A stretch of 64,000 bases of DNA, taken from Batillaria attramentaria. Its lineage: Eukaryota; Mollusca; Gastropoda; Batillariidae. The translations under genes were made by a program, and so were the position numbers. Each line of letters starts with the position of its first letter. Position 1 is the first letter of the stretch. Positions 48,372 through 58,915 of the stretch are shown here, piece by piece. The DNA is taken from assembly GCA_018292915.2 (NCBI GenBank), contig JACVVK020000206.1:407501-471500 (forward strand), in the 5' to 3' direction. The notes beneath the pieces are model-generated. The model was not told the DNA's origin, made no database searches, and saw only the letters and a program-made list of their open reading frames with translations.

Positions 48372-50078
48372 TTATCTGTGTGTGGGATAAGAGCACTCGT
48401 ATTTAAGGTGTCGACGGTTGATGAGCACTTTCATCCACTTGGAGTCGCAAAGGGAGCGGGGAAGTCTCTCCCGAGTGATGTGCACCTCACCAGTGTCCGG
48501 GTGAAAAATGCGCAGCTCGTCATGATACTTGGCATCGCCCACTTGAATGAATATGAATGTCCCGTGGTGATACACCACACTGAAGTAGGTGCACTCCAGT
48601 TTGGGTGACAGTTTGATGATGGCTGGCGGTCCATTCCCATCGAAGGCCAAGACATGACCATTGGGGCAGAACACACGGATGACGTTATCCACCACCACAG
48701 CCTGGCTCCAGCAGATGGGGTGCGGCAGGACGCTGATCACACAAGCCGTGTGCGTCTTGGTGTCGAAGCTCTGGAACACTGCCGTCTCCTTCTCAAGACG
48801 ATTCTGCCTGCCACCAAACATGTAGATGGTGTTGTCCAGCGCTGCGGCTGCCATGCCACCGATCGGCACAGCAAGGTCACCAACTTTGTCCCAGGCATTG
48901 TCGGCTGCTTTGAAGCATTCCACCCCACTAACAGGCTCGTTGGTGAGAAAGCCGCCTAGAGCGTACAAGTGTTTGCCGACAGACACGAGACTGTGATAGC
49001 AACGGCCCTCCTGCATGGGTTGACACTCATCCCAGCGATTACGCTCCGTCATAAACCTCACCAGGCGATTTTCTACACTGCCTGTTGTGCCCCCAGATAC
49101 AAAGATATCACCAGTGTGAACACATGCTGCCTTGCCATCAGCAAAGTATGGGAACTTGGCCAGTGAGAAAAGTTTCTTGCACCGCAGACTGAAACAGACC
49201 ACCTCTTGTCTCCGCCCATCCACCATAACGAGCACATCTTCGCTCCGTTCTTTGAACATGCCGGCCAGGTCACTATCATCTAATGGCACTGCACCTCGCA
49301 GCGCCTGCCTCTGACGGTGTGCAAACTTGTTTATAAGAGCGCAACACTTGCTGTGCTCACGCAGGTACACTTTGCGGGTGAGCAATGCCTCTAGATAGTG
49401 TTGTGACATGAGTGGCAACTTGAGATGTTTAAAGAGGTCGAGGATAGCGTCCTGTCTTGGGCTGGTGGCGTCCTGTCCATGCTCCAGCCAGCGTAGCACT
49501 GCTTCACACACATCCTCTTCATTGTCCACCTCCAGTCGTTCCTCCGTGATGATGCGAATAAGTTCCTCTCTACTCAGCATCATGAAGTCCTCCGTTGCAG
49601 ACAGTGCTTTGAAGTTTTGCACAATCACCTCCCAAGCATGCTCACCCAGCCATGAACACGAATACAGTGAAGAGAGCTTCCAGCGTGCCAGACAATTGTT
49701 GATACTCAAATCATTCCCCAGGAACTTTTCACATTTGGACTGGAGAGCTGGGATCTGATAAACGGATGACATTTCTAGAACCTCATACACTTCATCCATG
49801 GTCAGCTCAACATTTTTACCATACATGAAGTGCAGAATGGTATCGAAAGGAGCAGCATGCACGTTGTGCAAGAACACCTCCCCTGCCTGACATTCCAGCA
49901 TGCCTGAAGAAAACATGGCATCAAAGTAGCGAGACATGGCACACAAGACAACTCGATGACAACGAAAACTGCGCCCATCCACATAGATCGTTGTGTCTGC
50001 ATGCCGACCAGTTGTTAGCAGGTCTAGAAGTCCGGTTGTTAGTTGACCCTTCTGGTCAAGTAGTGTGATGTTTTCCAT
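48372..50078 (-). CDS. BTB-BACK-kelch protein (KLHL family)
   Basis: 568 residues in a single coding exon. By family, it should be a substrate adaptor for a Cullin-3 RING ubiquitin ligase: BTB binds CUL3 and dimerises, kelch holds the substrate. BTB, about residues 15-125, includes HADTTIYVDGRSFRCHRVVL (26-45). BACK, about 130-235, includes EELIRIITEERLEV and AVLRWLEH. A kelch beta-propeller, about 280-560, has clear Gly-Gly blades (VSGG, ALGG, MFGG) and more degenerate later blades. The start is the ATG at 50,078 (Kozak ACAATGG); a GTG seven codons upstream in frame is ruled out because a splice acceptor (TGTGTTTCAG) ends at 50,091, so the ATG lies 12 bases into an exon. Divergent from the gene at 51,951. 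I cannot assign a specific KLHL number. Confidence 0.92.
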   Translation of the reverse strand: MENITLLDQKGQLTTGLLDLLTTGRHADTTIYVDGRSFRCHRVVLCAMSRYFDAMFSSGMLECQAGEVFLHNVHAAPFDTILHFMYGKNVELTMDEVYEVLEMSSVYQIPALQSKCEKFLGNDLSINNCLARWKLSSLYSCSWLGEHAWEVIVQNFKALSATEDFMMLSREELIRIITEERLEVDNEEDVCEAVLRWLEHGQDATSPRQDAILDLFKHLKLPLMSQHYLEALLTRKVYLREHSKCCALINKFAHRQRQALRGAVPLDDSDLAGMFKERSEDVLVMVDGRRQEVVCFSLRCKKLFSLAKFPYFADGKAACVHTGDIFVSGGTTGSVENRLVRFMTERNRWDECQPMQEGRCYHSLVSVGKHLYALGGFLTNEPVSGVECFKAADNAWDKVGDLAVPIGGMAAAALDNTIYMFGGRQNRLEKETAVFQSFDTKTHTACVISVLPHPICWSQAVVVDNVIRVFCPNGHVLAFDGNGPPAIIKLSPKLECTYFSVVYHHGTFIFIQVGDAKYHDELRIFHPDTGEVHITRERLPRSLCDSKWMKVLINRRHLKYECSYPTHR

Positions 50079-50090
50079 TGTAACTGCCGG

Positions 50091-50100
50091 CTGAAACACA
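50091..50100 (-). other. Splice acceptor in the KLHL 5' UTR
   Basis: TGTGTTTCAG on the minus strand directly before CCGGCAGTTACAATGG. It implies at least one untranslated exon upstream, that is, at higher coordinates. Confidence 0.6.
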
Positions 50101-50253
50101 TTTCAAATTCCAAGTCAAATCAATACGAAACTGAAAGTAAAATATATATTATATGCATGTATACCAGCACTGAAAGAAGAAAAACATTTTTACTACAACT
50201 GCTTCTCTCTTGCATACACATATATACACACACACACTAAAAATGTTTCTCAT

Positions 50254-50759
50254 ACCGGCCCCCGTAGTGTAGTGGTTAGCAATTCGGACCATGGACCGGG
50301 AGACCCGGGTTCGAGTCCCAGCCGAGGCAAGCGGGATTTTTCCTACCTAGGTCGGCTCCTACCCAGAGCGGGTGTGCTATGGGCCTGATGGGGAGGCTGT
50401 TGCCACACAGCCAAGTTTCATTCACTTCACGGGTGCGACTTTGGGGGTGCTTCCCTTAGTATGACATATCTTATGATGTGGATGATTACACGGCCGGCAC
50501 CACAGGTGCCGTACTTCCCGGGCCTGGTTAATGCCGGGATATTTATGACAGGAAGCGTGGAATGCGGCCCTGTCCCGCAGTCCCAAACCACATGGACCTC
50601 CATAGCATCATCTTACTATCATCCTCATCTTCATCATCATGCATAATAAAAAAATTTGTCCCAGCTTCCAAGTCCTCCGTGGGTTCCACCCATGACCTGG
50701 GAGGAACACCACTGGAGCTGACAAAGAGTTGGGGCAGCAAAAAAAAAAAAAAAAAAAAA
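50254..50759 (+). mobile_element. tRNA-derived SINE, family C (poly-A tailed)
   Basis: tRNA-like head with CCCGTAGTGTAGTGGTTAGC and box B GGGTTCGAGTCCC, a body of about 400 bp (CCTACCTAGGTCGGCTCC, CCGGCACCACAGGTGCCG, ATCATCATC) and a 20-base poly-A. Flanked by GTTTCTCAT (50,245-50,253 and 50,760-50,768). At 506 bp it is much longer than families A and B. It sits upstream of the KLHL coding exon, in its presumed first intron or promoter. Confidence 0.85.
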
Positions 50760-50768
50760 GTTTCTCAT

Positions 50769-51950
50769 GATTTACAATGCAAGTTCTGTTCCTTTGACAT
50801 GTGTGTGTGTGGTGTGTGCATACATGTGAGTACTCGGGGTTCAAAATACCTGGGCGCAAAAAGCTTGCTCCTCTTCAGTGGTATGGGCACTTTACAGTTT
50901 TGTCAAGTGTGCTGATAGCACATCCTTCTTTCCCAGTCTAAAGACTCTCCCTCTGACAAGAATGCTGATTTCTGCATTGATAAACAAACTGTATTAAAAC
51001 CTTACATGCAGTCTTACCTGGGTATGCCAAATTCGACTTCAGCTTACAGTACCAGCTAGAAGTGTGACTGATGCTGTTACAGATCTGACAAGTAAGAATT
51101 TGCTTCAATCAGTCAGTGCAAGTGGGAAGATACAGGACCAAGGGTTGCGCATTAAGTTTCACTCAGAATGACATTCTGAATGACATTCAATGACTTATGC
51201 AAAAGAAGCTGCATCTTTCTCTCCACTAAGCACCCTAATTCTTATCAACTTGTACCTACTTTTAAAAAGTAATTCGTCCCTTGACGCCCTCTGGTACTTG
51301 ACAGGCCACGTAAATTATACTGTCACAACGATGTCCACTCTGTCGCATAATGTTCCTGTGGATACAAAGAAGTTCAGCCTGCAGCACTGACTGCAATTTC
51401 TTTTTTCGAGTAGTTTCACTTTCAGAGTAATGATAATGAGGAAGAGCGTGCGTCAGCAGTCATAGTCTCTGCCATCAACAAACAAAAGAGTGAAACTGCG
51501 GAAATACCTGACTGTAAACTGGCGACCTAATCCCTCATTATCCTGTTTCAATGTGCATTTGAAGATGTGGTCCATCTGCCGTCGACGCAATTGCTGTCAT
51601 TCTTATCGGCTCAGCAGCAGCTGTGCCAACGACAACAAATCGGTCAGGGGCGGTAAGCCCAAAACATTTTTTCAATCATGGTGAAAACTTGATCTGGACT
51701 TCAACATTGGACTTTTAAGAATGTTTTGGCTAATTGGTTTACTTTGTGGGTGATTTTTAACAGCTTGTTGTTGACTATCAAGTAATCAAGTAATTATCTT
51801 CCCCTAGTTTTAAGAGTGGAATATTTTTGTATTTCTGCGTTTGAACAAAACATTGATTTTCTAAGCACAAAGAACGGTAACCGCGTGACACTGTAAGACG
51901 CGCGTAATGCGAAGAAGCGGGTGTTGACGACGGAGGTTTTACTAGTGACC
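50769..51950. promoter_or_regulatory. Divergent intergenic region between KLHL and the 12-exon gene
   Basis: Both flanking genes must start within or beside this interval, because their ATGs face away from each other 1.87 kb apart and part of that is the SINE C. No TATA box or CpG-rich core stands out. Positions of first exons and start sites are not visible. Confidence 0.4.
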
Positions 51951-54900
51951 ATGAAAGAAAAACAGCCAAACGACTTAGCGTCCCCTGTCTTCAAGAAGCG
52001 CTTTGCGTAAGTATAATCATGCTTTCAACAGGGATCGTTCGCTCATCGGACTTGTTTTCAGTGAATGTGCTGTACTATACAGTGATGCCCACAGGCCTCA
52101 AGGAAGATTCCTCACCACAGACAAGGGTTTTTGGGGACTACAAGACGAAAATCAACTCATCTGAGTTTTTGCTTTCTTTGTTTGTGGGTGTTTTTCGGCA
52201 GTGAGCACATCATCAGTTGTGCGTAGGTGAGCGTTAGATCTATGACCAACGTGCATTTGTGGTGTAGCAAGGTAGATCTTGAGACGACAGCAATAAAATG
52301 AAAGCTTCCCACCAGTAATGTGGACGTTCTGTTGTTTATGTTGGAGTAGGCAAGAATTTTTTAGCAGCAGACCAACTCTCCCAACTTCCTTCTTGCCCAG
52401 TGACTGATTTTCCCCCCTTGCAACTAACGCATCCAACTGTAACACCCAAATTGTCCAAGCAGGATGGTGAACTTGTCTAACCCATGAGAATGTGCTCACC
52501 CATTTTCCTCTCTTAGTCTCTACCATTTGTTATCATCCGCAACTTTACCAGTCAACTGATCATCTATTCATTTTTGACCTTTCAGGCGGAGGACAACAAC
52601 ATATCGACCTTTCACATTTGTTCGCAACTTGGAGACGCAGGCACAGCCACAAAACCAGATTGTAAAACAGGTAGTGTATTGCATAAAATTTATAGTGCAA
52701 GGTTTTCATGTGGTCCCTCGGAATTCCAAATTTCCACACTGCCGCACGTGAGATGTGAGGACTACTGCCCTCTTTGTCCCTACTAAACGCTCAGATTTGG
52801 CGAGATTTGGGGTCTTGACACATACATGCATGCATGTGCACTTGTAGCACATTTTGTAATTCTGATTGGCCATATTTAATATAAAGAGAGAGGTTCTTTT
52901 CTTGCTGAGACAAACCAGATTGTAAAACAGGTACTGTACTGTGCAAGGTTTTTAATTATTAGATATTATATCTTTTTTTAACTGGGACAACTGAAGGAAA
53001 ATGCTGAACGAGGAGAACTGTTTGCTTTGTGTGTGCATGTGCCTTTCCTTACTGTTAGTAAGAGTTCATAAAGAATGTCAATCACTTGTCTTAATTAAGA
53101 AATCACCTGCATCGGAAACAGTCATAACCTGACCAGCTGCTATAATTGTGTTTCTATCATTGATCATAATTTGAATTAATGCCTTCAATTTCATTCTGTT
53201 TTCACAGGTTGGGGATAGAGGTGTGGTGATAACCTCCTCTGTTCAACTGCAGGCAGCTAACAATGGTACATCCATCACTGACATTGTGCAGCGGAGTCCT
53301 GTGCCGGTTATAATTGCAAACACTGGTAACTAATCTTGATAACATAACATGCAGTTCTTTGAGCTTCTTGCTTTTCTTGTGGGGAGCCAAGATAGCCGAG
53401 CTGGTAGAGCGTTGGACTGTCAGTTCTCAGGTCATGACTACGAATCCTGCTGGGAGCTCAAAAATTGTGCTGGCTTTTTCCATTCTGCGGTGCGGTGTAA
53501 GGGCAATACACAGTAAATCCATGACGTTGTTTTGTGGAAAAGGACAATTACGTCGATGTCTTTCATCGTGAAATTACCCTTTTCCCCATCAAATGACATG
53601 ATGTGTTGTGCCATGACACAGCAGCCTTGTTGCCTGTCTTTGATATATTGCCCTTGTAGATACGTTGTATAACCAAAAAGGGCATGTTCGAAGCTTTTGC
53701 ATCCATTGCCCAGCTGCCAATCGCAGCAGTACTAAATAGTTTATGAAAGGCAGACATGCAGTAATTTTCCTGCTCCACTGTAGTGAGTCGAGTTTCTTAG
53801 TGAACTGCACAGCTGTAGGCACTAGGATTTTACTCAGGATTTTAAATTGATTTTAGCGAAAGTTTGATTAAATACCATACAATATTTTTCAAAAGCTCCA
53901 CGTTAAAAGCATATTGTTTCCTCCTGTTTGTTTGTTTTAAACAACTGCAAAATGCAGCTACAACCTTTATAATTTTCAGGGTTTCTACTTTGAGTACATT
54001 TACTATACATGTCTCAGTCAGTATCTTGTGTATTTACAGCTCCAGACTCTAATGACCAGATAGAAAATGGAGCAGATGTTGAAGACAATGATGCCCAGGA
54101 TCTGGCTGCTGGTGCTACTCCTCGACGCAGCCGGCGCTCCCATGAGCCATCAGCAAGTTTTCTCAGTCGTCGTCAGTACCCCACAGGAACTCCACAGGTA
54201 ACTGCTATATACAGTTTATCCATACATGTCTGTCATGTTCAGTACAACAGTGTTTTGCCTCATTATATTTTATAAAATGTGACCGTCCACGAGAAAACCC
54301 GGCGTAAGACGCACACCACTGTTCCGAGCTAGAGGCTAACAAAGGTCAGAGGGTGCTATTTGATCAGTATTGAGATTTTGCCAAAATCAGGTACATGTAG
54401 TTCTGCACTTAAATTATGATGTCTTAAAAGGAGTTTTTTTGCACTGTAAAGAGCAAGGCTGTTTCTTTAAGATGGCTCCAAAAACAAAAAATTGAAAATT
54501 TTGCACTTAAGCCAGGTTTTGTCATGGAAGGTCACAAATAACAAAGAATGTGAATTAATGAAGGCGTGTTTGGTTAGTAATGATTTATTACTCATGTATT
54601 TTTTATGTGTGTGTCTCACCAGTCAGCTAAGGCTCACAGACCTGATGATCATTACATTGGTAAGTGCCACTTTTTTTTTCGTCTTTTTTGTACATGTAAT
54701 GAGTTTGTTCCAGAGCCTGTAACACTAGCAGAGCAGTGTTAGGTCACAGAACATTGAGTCAACAGTGTTTTATTTTTTGCGGCTTAGTTCATGTGTTTTT
54801 GGAAATGCCTTTTTTTTTTAATTGCAAATTGAATAATACACATAATATTTTTCTTTCATTCTATTTTTCCCCCTCAAGGATCAAGAAATGATAGCAACAT

Positions 54901-57900
54901 CGATGAAGAAATTAGTTTTATTGGTGAAGATGGAGAGGGTTCGCAACCCTCCAGGAAAAATATGTCGTCAGCATCGGCCAGGTCAGCCAAGCCGGGAAAG
55001 GGCAAAAAAGCCGCAGCAGAGAGGAGCATCAGTACTGTCACCCAGGAGATTACATCAGCAAAAAAGAGCAGCAGAAAAGGGATTTCTTCCAACACATCAA
55101 GCACAGCAATGGTCATGTCAGAAGAGAAGAGGACGACCCATCAGCCCACTGCAGGCTCAGGTAAACGACTCGGAGCTGGTGGGAAACCGAAAGGTGATGA
55201 AGGTGCAGCTCAGAACTCGACAGGTACTGCTGAGAAGGCGTCGGCACGTAAAAAGACCAAAAATGGGAGTCTCATGTCAGAGCCAAAAGAGACCACTCCT
55301 GCAGAGAAAGTGCCATCAAAACAAAAGAGACTAGACTCTGCTGCAAAATCGGTGAAAGGAGACAAAAGCATGGAAAGGGCAAGGAAAGTTGTGGAGAAAG
55401 GTCCCATCCTTGATGCAGCGGCTGATCGTACCGGTGAACGAAGCGACAGAGAGACAGGCAGCTCCCAGGCTTCATCACCGAAGCGTGCAGGCAAGGGTGG
55501 CCGGCTAAATTTAGCTTCAGCCAGGGGTGCTGGGAATTCTGGAAAGAGAAGTGCTCGTGTGGATGATAATGACAGTATGTCATCAGGCCCCCTGTTATCA
55601 GAAAGAAAAAGCAAGGCAACAAAACTTACCAACCTCTCCAGATCAGGTTTGGCTCCAGAATCGGCAAGGAATGAGTCGACAACAGCTGTGGCGGAGTCAT
55701 CTGCTGGCAGACGTACAAGAAAAGGGCAGAAGGAACAGGTGAGCGCCGGCATGCAGGAGTTGTCTGCCTTTGCCATGTCGTCCGCTGTCTCAGCTCCACG
55801 AAGCGCAAGAAAGAGAGCAGCAGCTGGAGGGAACGAAGAAGCAGAACAAAGTTCCTCACCACAAAAGAAAGCAAGAGGCAGCAAAACAAAGGAAACTCCA
55901 GAGCAGAGGGAAGGATCCATACATAAAGAACCAGAGAGGCAGAAACAGTCTTCGTCAAAGTCTCTTGGCAGAAGTAGAGCTAGAACAGAGGAGTCTACCA
56001 TAGGGTTACACAGTCGTTCTCATGTCATTACAAGCAGTGCTGCTGAAGATATGGCTGAAGCAGAGCAACCGTCAACAACCGGCGCTTCACTTGAAAGACC
56101 CCAGGCCTCGGAGAAATCTGCTGCGGCAAAACAGGGAGGCCAGAGGCGATTTTTCACTGACCCTGAACGGCGGACACCACAGAAGTTGGGCGTACGTGTA
56201 CATCAGAAGGTTGCCGCGAGGAAACCCTCGAAGAAGGGAACACCACAGGCTTCCAGTAGTTTCTGGAAAACTACCCGTAAAGTTACTGAGAGGATACGAG
56301 AGCAACATAATCTGGATGTGTCCATGTCATCCGTTTATGATGATGAAACGGTATGACACTTTTAACTCATATATATATGGGTAGGGGTTTTTTTTGTTGG
56401 TTTTTTTATTGGGCTGGGATTTGTTTTTCTTCTTTCTTTTAATAGAAATTTGGCTTCAACTTAGCAGGTTTTGTTTCCTAGGAGTACTTCGAAACTGAAA
56501 ATCACAACAGTGTATTTGTAAATTTTCAGTTTACATTTTACATTCTTCCACCATTCACCAGATAACCCCTCTTCCTACCCACCCACACCTATACCAGGCA
56601 GGTTACATGTGCATGCACAAAGATTTTCAATACACATTGCCTTTAATTTTAAGAGTTCTGAAAATTCAGCTGCTAAAACAGAAGCAGTAGCTTTTGACCA
56701 TAATTAGCACATGTATAAAAACCGTTTTGACTAAACTCATTAGTCCAAATGATATTACTGTTACCCATGAATGCCATATTTAGTTTGGTGAAGAGTTTGA
56801 GCCAGCCACTGAGGAAGGGGATGCGCTGTCAAGGACATCACAACAGGAAGGTCGATGGTCTCTGGTGCAGCGTCAACTGCAAGGTGCGTGCAGGGTGTCA
56901 GAACATGGTTGGAGTATGAGTGTGAATGATACGGCGCACATGTTTTTCGCCCAAACGTTTACTTCAGTACCTGCCTGTGCATGTCTAGAAAAAAGCAGTG
57001 AGGATCCATCTCAAGCATCAGCTACTGTTGTATAGTGAAGCTTGTATTGGAAGTGGGTGGTATAGGAGTGAGATTAGGATGCTAGTGGTAGTACCATCCA
57101 CCAAAAAAACAAGGAATAAAAAAACTCTTCGATAAAACATGACAGGGTAATGATTTTTCACCCATTGTGGGATTCTTCAGTGTAGATTAAAAGGACAGTG
57201 AGGTATAAACTTTAAACTGTTGATTCTTGACTACTTTATTGTACATAGAAGGGGTTTATGCGGCCATTTTTATGCTCACAGATCATTGTGAGCTGTTGTT
57301 GTGCTATCTGTCATCACACCACTTGGACAGTGACAGCATCTGTAATGCTGGCACTGAGCCAACAGAAGCGTACTCAATGATGTGGCAACCACACTGACTG
57401 AGCGCTCCAGTAGTGTAACAACAGTCATAGAATTTGAATGTTCAGCTGCTTGCGCAAAGTGTAAACAACATTGTATCGCATTAAGAGCTGTACTAATCAT
57501 CAAGATAGAGACATGAGCGAAACTGTTCCAAAACATTTAGCTCTCTCAGCTAAGATGGAATTAGATGGAGTTGCTTCCCTTGAGGATTATAATGATTGTC
57601 AGTGATGTCCCAAAAACAGAAATTTAAAAATAAAAAAAATGGAATTAGCCTTTTTAAGAAAATCTTTTATTCTTTATGTTGGCACGAGACTGTCAGCAGT
57701 ACAGGGTGCCTACCTCATCTCATGCTCCTAAACTGACAGTACTGGGTTTTGTGTTCACTGAATGAAAAAAATCTTGTTGCTTAGCAGGGCGAAGTGCTGC
57801 TGCCCAGCAGGAGAAACAGGCAAAGAAGCGACAAAGCCGAGATACCACCGAGCTTGATGTGATCGCTGATATGCTGGAAGACACTGAAATGGAAGTCCTG

Positions 57901-58871
57901 TAAGTTTGGTGTGTGTGGTGGGGGGGGGGGGGGGGGGGGGGGGTTCTGATAGGCATCAGCGTAATAAACCTCTCCTGGATAAGCATTTTTAGCTGAGAGA
58001 ATGGTAAAACTTTGATGTAGTTCGAAGTCCCACCTCCGAACGCTTTTGAACAAACACCCTTCTCCAAGATCAGTCCAAACTGCCGCATGAAAGTGAAGGG
58101 GGTTGCACCCCTAGTGGGCTACAGCAGTTCCCTGTATGCATGTTGAAATGTTAAGTGAAGTTTGGATTTTTTCCTTTTTTCCAGTGACGGTACTGACATG
58201 TCCAGTGCCTGCAAGTCGGCTGTTCACAAGGAATTCACATTTGTCCGGAAACAGATTCAACAAACAGTGCGTATTGGTCCTCTCTCTCTCTCTCTCGCTT
58301 TCTCTCTCCTCTCTTTCTCTCTCTCTCTCTCCCTCTGATTGAAGTACTGATAGAAATTCTTAGTAGTTGTAGATGGTCCGGTTCATTATTAGGCTGGGTT
58401 ATCTGATGTTCTGCCATCATCTCCAGCTCTTTGTCTCATTATTTTGGAATACGTGTGCTCTTAAACTGGCTAATTTGAATTTTGATCTTTCCTAGGACAA
58501 CATGTTTTAGAACAGTTTTGCTCATGAGTGCGCCTGCACACTCGAAATACTCTGTCTTGATGATTAGTACAGCTTTTAATGCAGAACAGTGTTGTTTACA
58601 CTTTGTGCGAGTGGTTAAACGTTCAAATTATACGACTGTTGCTATACTACTTGAGCACTCAGTGTGGTGGCCACATTATCGAGTACGTTTTTGTTGGCTC
58701 AGTGCCAGCATTACAGATGCTGTCACTGTCCACATGGCTAAATGGTGTGATGACAGATACCACGAAAATGGCTCGGAATGATCTTTGAGCATAGGAATAG
58801 TAACATTAATCCCTTTAAATCAAGTGACTTTTGATTTCACCTGAACTTCTGTTGTTACTGTTGTTTTCCTG

Positions 58872-58915
<44 letters not shown>

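Noticed and set aside
48378..49758. Plus-strand frames across the KLHL exon
   Set aside because: Antisense shadows of the kelch and BTB coding sequence.
55210..56001. 263-codon minus-strand frame inside exon 6
   Set aside because: It is the complement of a Ser/Lys/Arg-rich coding exon whose splice chain is on the plus strand. The antisense frame is long only because of that composition.
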